Below are positions 1 through 5,076 of a stretch of DNA of 6,963 bases, in pieces (within the stretch, counting starts at the first letter, position 1; every line of letters starts with the position of its first letter). Source of the stretch: JAMXLO01 sp046735215 (GTDB lineage Bacteria; Pseudomonadota; Alphaproteobacteria; Acetobacterales; Acetobacteraceae); NCBI GenBank assembly GCA_046735215.1, contig JBKPSV010000059.1, forward strand, positions 1 to 6,963, read 5' to 3'. Made by a program: the position numbers and the translations under genes. The notes beneath the pieces were generated by a model. It had not been told where the DNA came from. It did not search any database and saw only the letters and a program-made list of their open reading frames with translations.

Positions 1-62
1 TTGTCGCGCTTCGACTTGTAGGCGCGCATGGCGTTGCGATTGACCTGTGAAAGCTTGGCCAT
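1..62 (-). CDS. rpsN: 30S ribosomal protein S14, N-terminal part (runs off the window)
   Basis: The first 20 codons are present, reading MAKLSQVNRNAMRAYKSKRD, with the rest beyond position 1. This Lys/Arg-rich MAK...N(R)N start, placed right after rplE, fits S14, a late-assembling 30S head protein. The visible stretch resembles the longer zinc-free S14 form found in proteobacteria, but the region that would settle this (CxxC motifs or their absence) is outside the window. It begins 9 nt after the rplE stop. GAGGA, overlapping that TGA, lies 6 nt before the ATG. Assignment rests on the short N-terminus and the conserved L5–S14 gene order. Confidence 0.9.
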   Translation of the reverse strand, partial: MAKLSQVNRNAMRAYKSKRD

Positions 63-71
63 CTGTCTTCC

Positions 72-776
72 TCAGTTCGCGAACGGCAGTTCGAAGGCTC
101 TCAGCAGCGCCTTCGCTTCCGCGTCCGTCCTGGCTGTGGTGACGAACTGAATGTCCATCCCACGTACTGCATCGACCCGGTCGTAGTTGATTTCCGGGAA
201 TACGATCTGTTCGCGCACGCCCATGGCGAAGTTGCCGCGACCGTCGAAGCCCTTGCCCTGAATGCCGCGAAAGTCGCGCACACGCGGCATGGCAATGGTG
301 ATCAGCCGGTCCAGGAACTCGTACATGCGCGCCTTTCGCAGCGTGACCTTGCAACCAATGGGCAGACCCTTGCGGATCTTGAATCCGGCGATTGCCTTCT
401 TTGCCAAGGTCTTCACCGGCTTCTGTCCAGCGATTGCGGTAAGTTCCTCGACCGCAGAGTCGAGCTTCTTCTGATCGCCTGTCGCCTCACCGACGCCCAT
501 GTTGATGACGATCTTTTCGAGCTTTGGCACCTGCATCGGGTTCGTGTAGCCGAACTCCTGCTGCAGCTTGGCGCGCACCTCTTCAAGGTAGCGCTGCTGC
601 AGCCGGGGCATCTCCTGCGGGGACGCGCTTGCCGTCTCGCCGCCAGACGCAGCTTCGGCCGCGCGCATGCGCTCGGCCCGTGCATCAGCCCTGCTGGGCG
701 GTGCGCCGGCGCCACGATTCCCGCCACCCTTCGCTGCGGCGGCCTTCTTCTTTGGCTGATTTCTTGATCCGCTCAT
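72..776 (-). CDS. rplE: 50S ribosomal protein L5 with a 55-residue N-terminal extension
   Basis: This encodes 234 residues as called; most L5 proteins have about 179. L5 binds 5S rRNA, forms the central protuberance and contacts P-site tRNA. From MPRLQQRYLEEVRAKLQQEF (residue 56 on) it is ordinary L5: KLEKIVINMGVGEATGD, AGQKPVKTLAKKAIAGFKIR, GLPIGCKVTLR, MYEFLDRLITIAMPRVRDFR, KGFDGRGNFAMGV and EQIVFPEINYD. The first 55 residues are Ala/Gly/Arg/Lys-rich (15 Ala, 10 basic), probably disordered. I chose the ATG at 776 because GGTGAT lies 3 nt upstream and the frame is open throughout. The ATG at 611 gives exactly 179 residues, but its AGGAG abuts the start with no spacing. A GTG at 803 sits within a hairpin and is unlikely. 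Core identity is certain; the start is moderately sure. Confidence 0.93.
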   Translation of the reverse strand: MSGSRNQPKKKAAAAKGGGNRGAGAPPSRADARAERMRAAEAASGGETASASPQEMPRLQQRYLEEVRAKLQQEFGYTNPMQVPKLEKIVINMGVGEATGDQKKLDSAVEELTAIAGQKPVKTLAKKAIAGFKIRKGLPIGCKVTLRKARMYEFLDRLITIAMPRVRDFRGIQGKGFDGRGNFAMGVREQIVFPEINYDRVDAVRGMDIQFVTTARTDAEAKALLRAFELPFAN

Positions 777-792
777 CTCATCACCCGCAATT

Positions 793-809
793 CCGGGGGG
801 CACCCCCGG
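793..809 (-). promoter_or_regulatory. GC-only hairpin just upstream of rplE
   Basis: CCGGGGG (793-799) and CCCCCGG (803-809) form a perfect 7-bp G/C stem with a 3-nt loop. It lies 16 nt before the rplE ATG and a few bases upstream of the GGTGAT Shine-Dalgarno (779-786 region). No U-run follows on the minus strand (GAATTGCGGG), so it is not an intrinsic terminator. It may slow or insulate entry to rplE; this is inference. Confidence 0.5.
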
Positions 810-822
810 GCCTCACTGCTTG

Positions 823-843
823 CCACCGGGCTAGACCCGGTGG
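823..843. repeat. Second palindrome, tandem to the one at 844-870
   Basis: Arms CCACCGGG (823-830) and CCCGGTGG (836-843) are perfect 8-bp inverted repeats around CTAGA. Its central 15 nt (826-840) match 850-864 of the neighbouring palindrome at 13 positions. The flanking bases differ but stay self-complementary within each unit, so the two look like diverged members of one family placed head to tail. The arms could also cross-pair between units, giving alternative RNA folds. Confidence 0.7.
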
Positions 844-870
844 TCATGGCCGGACTTGACCCGGCCATCA
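844..870. repeat. Palindromic repeat overlapping the rplX stop codon
   Basis: Arms ATGGCCGG (846-853) and CCGGCCAT (861-868) are perfect 8-bp inverted repeats around ACTTGAC. The unit 844-869 matches 19 of 26 positions of 2521-2546 in the same orientation. The rplX TGA (868-870) lies at its edge, so the element begins exactly where coding ends. In RNA it forms a hairpin immediately downstream of rplX. I interpret it as a copy of a dispersed intergenic palindrome, with a possible secondary role in mRNA stability. Confidence 0.72.
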
Positions 871-1188
871 GCTTTCAATGACCTCGCCTGTCGCCTTGGC
901 GACGCGCACCTTGCGTCCATCCTCAAGGACGCGGAACCCGACCTTCGTCGGCTTCTCGCTGCGCGGGTCGATCAGCATTAGATTGGACATATGGATAGCG
1001 GCCTCCTGCTCGCGAATGCCGCCAGGTTCGCCCATGCCACGCGGCTTGATATGCCGCGTCACCATCGCCACGCCCTGCACCACCGCGCGCTCGACCTTCG
1101 GCATCACCCGCATCACCTCGCCGCGGCGACCCTTGTTGACGCCGGAGATCACCACCACCGTGTCGCCCTTGCGGATGCGCGCCGCCAT
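868..1188 (-). CDS. rplX: 50S ribosomal protein L24
   Basis: This encodes 106 residues, typical for L24 (100-110). L24 is an assembly initiator that binds the 5' region of 23S rRNA near the tunnel exit. The KOW motif is evident at the N-terminus (RIRKGDTVVVISGVNKGRRG, about residues 4-23). It is followed by GEVMRVMPKVERAVVQGVAM, the conserved basic stretch TRHIKPRG, and then AIHMSNLMLIDP and KPTKVGFRVLEDGRKVRVAK. The ATG at 1188 has GGAG 8 nt upstream. The open frame extends to 1311, but those 41 codons are the antiphase of rplN and lack L24 character. The TGA stop lies inside the first of three palindromes that fill the 91 nt before rplE, which is unusual for this cluster. Confidence 0.97.
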   Translation of the reverse strand: MAARIRKGDTVVVISGVNKGRRGEVMRVMPKVERAVVQGVAMVTRHIKPRGMGEPGGIREQEAAIHMSNLMLIDPRSEKPTKVGFRVLEDGRKVRVAKATGEVIES

Positions 1189-1191
1189 TAG

Positions 1192-1206
1192 CGTGTCTCC
1201 GACACG
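1192..1206 (-). promoter_or_regulatory. Small hairpin holding the rplX Shine-Dalgarno
   Basis: CGTGTC and GACACG are perfect 6-bp arms around a 3-nt loop (GGA on the minus strand). The rplX Shine-Dalgarno, GGAG, is formed by that loop plus the first stem base, and lies 8 nt before the ATG at 1188. The stem could modulate ribosome access to rplX in the 25-nt gap after rplN. The structure is short and could be chance. Confidence 0.4.
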
Positions 1207-1213
1207 TGGAACA

Positions 1214-1582
1214 TCACAGCACCTCGGGTGCAAGCGACATGATCTTGGTGAACCTGCGGGCCCGTAGTTCGCGCACCACCGGGCCGAAGATGCGGGTGCC
1301 GATCGGCTCAAGCTGCTTGTTGATCAGGACCGCAGCGTTGCGATCGAAGCGAATTGCGCTGCCATCGCCGCGCCGGACCGGAAATGCGGTGCGCACGATG
1401 ACCGCCTGGTGCACGTCGCCCTTCTTTACCTTGCCCCGCGGAATTGCCTCCTTGATCGACACCACGATGATGTCGCCGACCGAGGCCGTCTTGCGCTTCG
1501 AACCGCCAAGCACCTTGATGCACTGAATACGGCGCGCGCCGGAGTTGTCGGCCACCTCCAGATTGGTCTCGACAGAGATCAT
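1214..1582 (-). CDS. rplN: 50S ribosomal protein L14
   Basis: This encodes 122 residues, exactly the standard length of L14, which sits at the subunit interface, contacts L3 and L19 and is the docking site for the silencing factor RsfS. The N-terminus MISVETNLEVADNSGARRIQ, the signature region GSKRKTASVGDIIVVSIKEA, and GKVKKGDVHQAVIVRT are all canonical. RFDRNAAVLINKQLEPIGTR and the end KIMSLAPEVL complete the fold. The ATG at 1582 has AAGGAG 7 nt upstream and overlaps the rpsQ stop. The frame stays open further upstream to 1678, but that stretch is the antiphase of rpsQ and is not L14-like. A 25-nt gap follows before rplX. Confidence 0.98.
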   Translation of the reverse strand: MISVETNLEVADNSGARRIQCIKVLGGSKRKTASVGDIIVVSIKEAIPRGKVKKGDVHQAVIVRTAFPVRRGDGSAIRFDRNAAVLINKQLEPIGTRIFGPVVRELRARRFTKIMSLAPEVL

Positions 1583-1860
1583 GCCGCAGCTCCTTCCTTG
1601 GCCAGGGGCTCGCCCCTTACGGCCGTTCCGTTGTGCTCGATGACCAGCCAGGTCTTGCGTTTGCTGATCGGCGGGCACTCCTCGATGCGCACCATGTCGC
1701 CAACCTTGCAGCGATTTGCTTCGTCGTGCGCCGCATACTTCTTCGAGCGCCGGATGAACTTCTTGTACAGCGGATGCATGACGCGACGATCAACCAAGAC
1801 CGTCACAGTCTTGTCCATCTTGTCACTTGTCACCCGCCCACTGAGTACGCGCTTCGGCAT
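1579..1860 (-). CDS. rpsQ: 30S ribosomal protein S17
   Basis: This encodes 93 residues; S17 is usually 80-90. S17 is a primary 16S rRNA binder in the 30S body with an OB fold. It shows MPKRVLSGRVTSDKMDKTVT at the N-terminus and the basic loop HPLYKKFIRRSKKYAAHDE. The family signature is present as GDMVRIEECPPISKRKTWLV; many homologues have RP where this has PP (ECRPLSK), a small deviation. The last 10 or so residues (RGEPLAKEGAAA) extend past the common end. AAGGAG, overlapping the rpmC stop, lies about 11 nt before the ATG. The TGA overlaps the rplN ATG (ATGA). Confidence 0.97.
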   Translation of the reverse strand: MPKRVLSGRVTSDKMDKTVTVLVDRRVMHPLYKKFIRRSKKYAAHDEANRCKVGDMVRIEECPPISKRKTWLVIEHNGTAVRGEPLAKEGAAA

Positions 1861-1875
1861 ATCGCGCCGGTCTCC

Positions 1876-2088
1876 TTACGACTTCGCCGCGGAGCGTTGC
1901 TTCTCCGCCATGATGGTCTTCACCCGCGCAATCTGCCGCCGCACCTGACGCACCCGAGCCACACCCTCCTGCTGGCCGGTTGCACGCTGGAAGCGCAGGT
2001 TGAACTGCTCCTTGCGCAGATCGAGCAACGCCGTGCTCAACTCGTCCGCCGTCTTTGCCCGCACGTCGGTCGCCGCCTTTGCCATCAT
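1876..2088 (-). CDS. rpmC: 50S ribosomal protein L29
   Basis: This encodes 70 residues, within the usual 60-75. L29 is a small two-helix protein at the exit-tunnel rim beside L23. The first helix carries KTADELSTALLDLRKEQFNL and the second VRQVRRQIARVKTIMAEKQ. Between them FQRATGQQEG is the typical L29 turn. Two ATGs are adjacent at 2088 and 2085. The first overlaps the rplP stop, while the second (MAKAATD) has the better spacing from GGAG (7 nt rather than 4), so the mature protein may be 69 residues. The TAA stop overlaps the AAGGAG that serves rpsQ, 15 nt before that gene. Confidence 0.96.
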   Translation of the reverse strand: MMAKAATDVRAKTADELSTALLDLRKEQFNLRFQRATGQQEGVARVRQVRRQIARVKTIMAEKQRSAAKS

Positions 2089-2501
2089 GCGTCTCCGATG
2101 CGCGTCACGAATCGCGTGCGGATCGGTAGCTTGGCAGCTCCCAGGGTCAGTGCCTCACGCGCAAGGTTGGCCGGCACACCGTCGATCTCGAACATGATCC
2201 GGCCCGGTGCGACGCGACAGACCCAGAATTCCGGCGAGCCCTTGCCCGATCCCATCCGCACCTCTGCCGGCTTCGCCGAGACCGGAACATCCGGGAAGAT
2301 GCGTATCCAGACGCGTCCGGTGCGGCGCATGGCGCGCGTGATGGCACGCCGCGCTGCCTCGATCTGACGTGCAGTGATCCGATCAGGCTCGAGCGCCTTC
2401 AGCCCAAAGGTGCCAAAGTTCAGCGAATAGCCACCCTTGGCATTGCCGTGAATGCGACCCTTGTGGGCCTTGCGATACCTGGTGCGTTTCGGTTGCAACA
2501 T
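2085..2501 (-). CDS. rplP: 50S ribosomal protein L16
   Basis: This encodes 138 residues, the normal length for L16 (136-140). L16 binds near the A-site tRNA elbow and helps organise the peptidyl-transferase centre late in 50S assembly. Family landmarks are MLQPKRTRYRKAHKGRIHG, FGLKALEPDRITARQIEAAR, TGRVWIRIFPDVPVSAKPAE and VRMGSGKGSPEFWV. Arg82 lies in the VRMGxGKG motif where E. coli L16 carries its hydroxylated arginine (Arg81); modification here is unknown. The ATG at 2501 is set by the conserved N-terminus. Its Shine-Dalgarno is weak: GAAGAG lies about 9 nt upstream and GGAG 14 nt. A palindrome lies just before it, so expression may depend on that structure. Its TGA overlaps the rpmC ATG (ATGA). 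Confidence 0.98.
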   Translation of the reverse strand: MLQPKRTRYRKAHKGRIHGNAKGGYSLNFGTFGLKALEPDRITARQIEAARRAITRAMRRTGRVWIRIFPDVPVSAKPAEVRMGSGKGSPEFWVCRVAPGRIMFEIDGVPANLAREALTLGAAKLPIRTRFVTRIGDA

Positions 2502-2520
2502 AGTGTTTTACTCTTCTCCG

Positions 2521-2546
2521 TCATGGCCGAATCTTGTGCGGCCATC
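2521..2546. repeat. Palindromic repeat (REP-like) in the rpsC–rplP gap
   Basis: Arms ATGGCCG (2523-2529) and CGGCCAT (2539-2545) are perfect 7-bp inverted repeats around a 9-nt spacer. The 26-nt unit matches 19 of 26 positions of the unit at 844-869, in the same orientation. The two are identical through both arms and diverge in the spacer. It occupies most of the only sizeable gap between rpsJ and rplX (59 nt, 2502-2560). It ends close to the weak purine-rich rplP ribosome-binding region (GGAGAAGAG, 2511-2519). From memory, very similar GTCATGGCCGG...CCGGCCATC units are common between genes in several alphaproteobacteria, so I read it as a dispersed palindrome; in RNA it can also form a hairpin. 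Confidence 0.7.
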
Positions 2547-2560
2547 CACGTCTTTTCATC

Positions 2561-3238
2561 TTATCTCTGAGGTGCCTGTTCAGCCGCGCGGCGATCCTGC
2601 GCCATCGGGTCATGCGCCATGATCTCGCCCTTGAACACCCACACCTTCACCCCGCAGGTGCCGTACGTCGTCTTCGCCGTGGCCTCGCCGAAATCGATAT
2701 CGGCTCTCAGCGTGTGCAGCGGGACGCGACCTTCGCGATACCACTCCACCCGCGCAATTTCCGCGCCTCCAAGGCGGCCGCCGCAATTGATGCGGATGCC
2801 CTGCGCGCCGAGCCGCATCGCCGATTGCACCGCGCGCTTCATCGCGCGCCGGAACGCCACCCGGCGCTCGAGCTGCTGTGCGATATTCTCCGCCACCAGT
2901 GTCGCGTCGATCTCCGGCTTACGGATCTCGACAATATTCAGCGCGACTTCGGCATTGGCCATCTTGGTGAGGTCCCTTTTCAGCACCTCGATGTCCTGGC
3001 CCTTCTTGCCGATCACCACACCAGGCCGCGCCGCGTAGATCGTCACGCGTGGCTTCTTCGCCGGCCGCTCGATCACTACGCGGGATACGCCGGCGCCGTG
3101 CAGTTTCCTTCGCAGGTGTCGACGCAGCTTCAGGTCGTCATGCAGCAACCGGGAATAGTCGTTGCCGGCAAACCACCGGCTGTCCCAGGTACGGTTGATG
3201 CCGAGACGCAGCCCGACAGGATTCACCTTGTGACCCAT
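2561..3238 (-). CDS. rpsC: 30S ribosomal protein S3
   Basis: This encodes 225 residues, the usual size for S3, which lies at the mRNA entry tunnel and takes part in mRNA unwinding. MGHKVNPVGLRLGI is the canonical N-terminus. The type II KH domain shows its GxxG loop as GKKG at 77-80 within RPGVVIGKKGQDIE. Arg130, Arg131 and Lys134 fall where E. coli S3 has its helicase residues. The C-terminal domain includes GRLGGAEIARVEWYREGRVP, DIDFGEA and GVKVWVFKGEI, followed by a charged tail. The ATG at 3238 has a strong AAGGAGG 9 nt upstream. A longer frame reaches an ATG at 3310, but the 24 extra residues are not S3-like and would lie inside rplV. After its TAA, 59 nt separate it from rplP. Confidence 0.98.
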   Translation of the reverse strand: MGHKVNPVGLRLGINRTWDSRWFAGNDYSRLLHDDLKLRRHLRRKLHGAGVSRVVIERPAKKPRVTIYAARPGVVIGKKGQDIEVLKRDLTKMANAEVALNIVEIRKPEIDATLVAENIAQQLERRVAFRRAMKRAVQSAMRLGAQGIRINCGGRLGGAEIARVEWYREGRVPLHTLRADIDFGEATAKTTYGTCGVKVWVFKGEIMAHDPMAQDRRAAEQAPQR

Positions 3239-3639
3239 TAAGCGGCCCCTCCTTCCTGCTCGACTTCCTGCTGGCGTTCCGCCACCACGATCTTCAAATG
3301 GCTGAACCATTTTTCGACGCGTGACGCGCGGCCTCGGCCACGCGCATGGAAGCGACGCATCACCACCGAGCGTCCGACTTCGGCGCGGGATACCACTAGG
3401 CGGTCGACGTCAAGCTGATGATTATTCTCCGCGTTGGCGATCGCACTCTCCAGTGCCTTGCGCACCTCCTGCGCGATGCGGCGTTTGGAGAAGGTCAGCG
3501 TCGCGACCGCCTGCTGGGCCGGCAGATTGCGGATCAGTCCCGCGACCAGGTTCAACTTGCGTGGGCTGACCCGCACGTTCGACAAGATCGCCTGTGCCTC
3601 GGTATCGGCAAGACCGCGCGGATGAGACGGCTTGCTCAT
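3238..3639 (-). CDS. rplV: 50S ribosomal protein L22
   Basis: This encodes 133 residues; E. coli L22 has 110 and many alphaproteobacterial homologues about 125-130. L22 contacts all 23S rRNA domains, and its long beta-hairpin forms part of the exit-tunnel constriction with L4. Visible are the VRVSPRKLNLVAGLIRNLPA segment (22-41), the TFSKRRIAQEVRKALESAIA helix (49-68) and NAENNHQLDVDRL (69-81). The hairpin follows at about 85-110, rich in Arg (GRSVVMRRFHARGRGRASRV). The first 15 or so residues and the acidic end EVEQEGGAA are extra relative to E. coli. A GCGAGG lies about 5 nt before the start. The TAA stop shares its A with the rpsC ATG (TAATG). Confidence 0.97.
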   Translation of the reverse strand: MSKPSHPRGLADTEAQAILSNVRVSPRKLNLVAGLIRNLPAQQAVATLTFSKRRIAQEVRKALESAIANAENNHQLDVDRLVVSRAEVGRSVVMRRFHARGRGRASRVEKWFSHLKIVVAERQQEVEQEGGAA

Positions 3640-3914
3640 GTGCGCCTCGCCCTCTTGTCGCCGGAGTGACCGGTGAAGGTGCGGGTGGGCGAGAACTCAC
3701 CGAACTTATGCCCGACCATGTTCTCGTTCACCTGCACCGGCAGGAACTTGCGGCCATTGTAGACGCCGAAGGTCAGGCCGACGAATTGCGGCAAAATCGT
3801 CGAGCGGCGCGACCAGATGCGGATGATCTCGTTGCGGCCCGATGCGCGCGCGGCATCCGCCTTGTTCAGCAGATAGCCATCGACGAACGGGCCCTTCCAG
3901 ACGGAACGCGCCAT
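3636..3914 (-). CDS. rpsS: 30S ribosomal protein S19
   Basis: This encodes 92 residues, the standard length for S19. S19 forms part of the 30S head, pairs with S13 and contacts A-site tRNA and the inter-subunit bridge. The conserved start MARSVWKGPFVDGYLL and the ARASGRNEIIRIWSRRSTIL block identify it. The core FVGLTFGVYNGRKFLPVQV and the signature NENMVGHKFGEFSPTRTF confirm the family. It begins 1 nt after the rplB stop, and its own TGA overlaps the rplV ATG by 4 nt (ATGA). The upstream Shine-Dalgarno is weak (AAGGGCAAG), again in keeping with coupling. Nothing is missing or truncated. Confidence 0.98.
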   Translation of the reverse strand: MARSVWKGPFVDGYLLNKADAARASGRNEIIRIWSRRSTILPQFVGLTFGVYNGRKFLPVQVNENMVGHKFGEFSPTRTFTGHSGDKRARRT

Positions 3915-3915
3915 C

Positions 3916-4746
3916 TCACTTGCCCTTGTTGCGGCGGCGGATGATCAGCTTGTCCGTCCGCTTGTTGCTGCGTGTCTTGTAGCCTTTGGTCGGGACGCCC
4001 CATGGCGTTACCGGATGGCGCCCGCCGGAACTGCGACCTTCACCGCCGCCTAGCGGATGATCGACCGGATTCATCACCACACCACGATTGTGCGGGCGCT
4101 TGCCTAGCCAGCGTGATCGACCGGCCTTGCCGATCTTCTGGTTCATATTGTCCGGGTTCGACACCGCCCCGATCGACGCCATGCAGTCGGCGCGCACGAT
4201 GCGCAGCTCGCCGGAGGACAACTTGATCTGTGCCCAGCCGGCATCCTTACCGACTAGCTGCGCATAAGTGCCGGCCGAGCGGGCAATCTTGCCGCCGGCG
4301 CCAGGTTTCATCTCGATGTTGTGGATGATGGTGCCGACCGGGATTGCTGCCATCGGCATGGCGTTGCCAGGTTTGATATCGACCCGCTGGCCCGAGACGA
4401 CGCTGTCGCCTGCCCGCAGCCGTTGCGGTGCAATGATATAATTGAGTTCGCCGTCCTGATACTTCAGAAGCGCAATGAACGCCGTGCGGTTCGGATCATA
4501 TTCGAGCCTCTCCACCGTTGCCGGCACATCGAACTTGCGGCGCTTGAAGTCGACATAGCGATACGCTTGCTTGTGGCCACCGCCCATGAACCGGCTGGTG
4601 ATGCGACCATGGTTGTTACGGCCGCCGGTGCCGATCTTGCCTTCGGTCAGCGCCTTGACCGGCTTGCCCTTCCACAGCTCCGAGCGGTTGATCAGGACCG
4701 TTCCGCGCAGACTGGCCGTGACCGGATTGAACTGCCTGAGTGCCAT
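3916..4746 (-). CDS. rplB: 50S ribosomal protein L2
   Basis: This encodes 276 residues, near the usual 273-280. L2 is one of the most conserved ribosomal proteins; it binds 23S rRNA, supports subunit association and is needed for peptidyl-transferase activity. Landmarks are GRNNHGRIT (42-50), GGGHKQAYR (55-63), the RNA-binding domain with GTIIHNIE (138-145) and the signature NPVDHPLGGGEGRSSGGRHP (226-245). The conserved catalysis-linked histidine is present at residue 230 (His229 without Met). Two residues on, where many bacteria have a second histidine (DHPHGGG), this protein has Leu232, encoded by CTA. The C-terminus is a basic tail (KTRSNKRTDKLIIRRRNKGK). The start abuts the rplW stop (TAAATG) with no clear Shine-Dalgarno, so translation is probably coupled. 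Confidence 0.98.
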   Translation of the reverse strand: MALRQFNPVTASLRGTVLINRSELWKGKPVKALTEGKIGTGGRNNHGRITSRFMGGGHKQAYRYVDFKRRKFDVPATVERLEYDPNRTAFIALLKYQDGELNYIIAPQRLRAGDSVVSGQRVDIKPGNAMPMAAIPVGTIIHNIEMKPGAGGKIARSAGTYAQLVGKDAGWAQIKLSSGELRIVRADCMASIGAVSNPDNMNQKIGKAGRSRWLGKRPHNRGVVMNPVDHPLGGGEGRSSGGRHPVTPWGVPTKGYKTRSNKRTDKLIIRRRNKGK

Positions 4747-5076
4747 TTATGCGAGCCCGGTGGTGAAATCGATGGACTGGCCAGCGGCCAGCTTGACGAA
4801 CGCCTTCTTGACATCCGAACGCTGGCCTGGCCGGCCGCGGAAACGCTTTGCCTTGCCCTTCTGCACCAGCGTGTTCACTGACACCACAGTGACACCGAAC
4901 AGACTCTCGACCGCCGTCTTGATCTCGCGCTTGTTCGACTCGAGCGCGACGCGGAAGACGAACTGGCCGTGTTCGGTCAGCGTCGTCGCCTTCTCGGTGA
5001 TCACCGGGTTGCGGATGATCTGATACATCGCCTCTCGCGACAGCGCGGGTTTGCGCTTTGCTGTGGACCCACTCAT
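4747..5076 (-). CDS. rplW: 50S ribosomal protein L23
   Basis: This encodes 109 residues; bacterial L23 is usually about 95-105. L23 lies at the exit-tunnel mouth and docks trigger factor and SRP. The IIRNPVITEKAT motif (about residues 20-31) and the FRVALESNKREIKTAVESLF helix region are diagnostic. The VNTLVQKGKAKRFRGRPGQR loop and the AFVKLAAGQSIDF ending complete the family pattern. The first 16 residues (MSGSTAKRKPALSREA) precede the usual family start. I keep the ATG at 5076 because AAGGAG sits 7 nt upstream and it overlaps the rplD stop as ATGA. An internal ATG at Met17 has only a poorly spaced AGAGG. The stop TAA directly abuts the rplB ATG. Confidence 0.97.
   Translation of the reverse strand: MSGSTAKRKPALSREAMYQIIRNPVITEKATTLTEHGQFVFRVALESNKREIKTAVESLFGVTVVSVNTLVQKGKAKRFRGRPGQRSDVKKAFVKLAAGQSIDFTTGLA

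Noticed and set aside
777..803. GTG start for L5 at 803
   Set aside because: It lies inside the GC hairpin without a Shine-Dalgarno, while the ATG at 776 has GGTGAT just upstream.
1633..2367. 244-codon plus-strand frame opposite rpsQ, rpmC and rplP
   Set aside because: It spans three well-supported minus-strand genes and has no supporting motif or coding signal of its own.
2534..3241. 235-codon plus-strand frame opposite rpsC
   Set aside because: It mirrors the S3 coding frame, has no recognisable domain, and its composition is that of an antisense shadow.
3239..3310. Possible 24-residue N-terminal extension of S3 from an ATG at 3310
   Set aside because: S3 almost always begins MGHKVNP, a strong AAGGAGG precedes 3238, and the extension is only rplV read in another frame.
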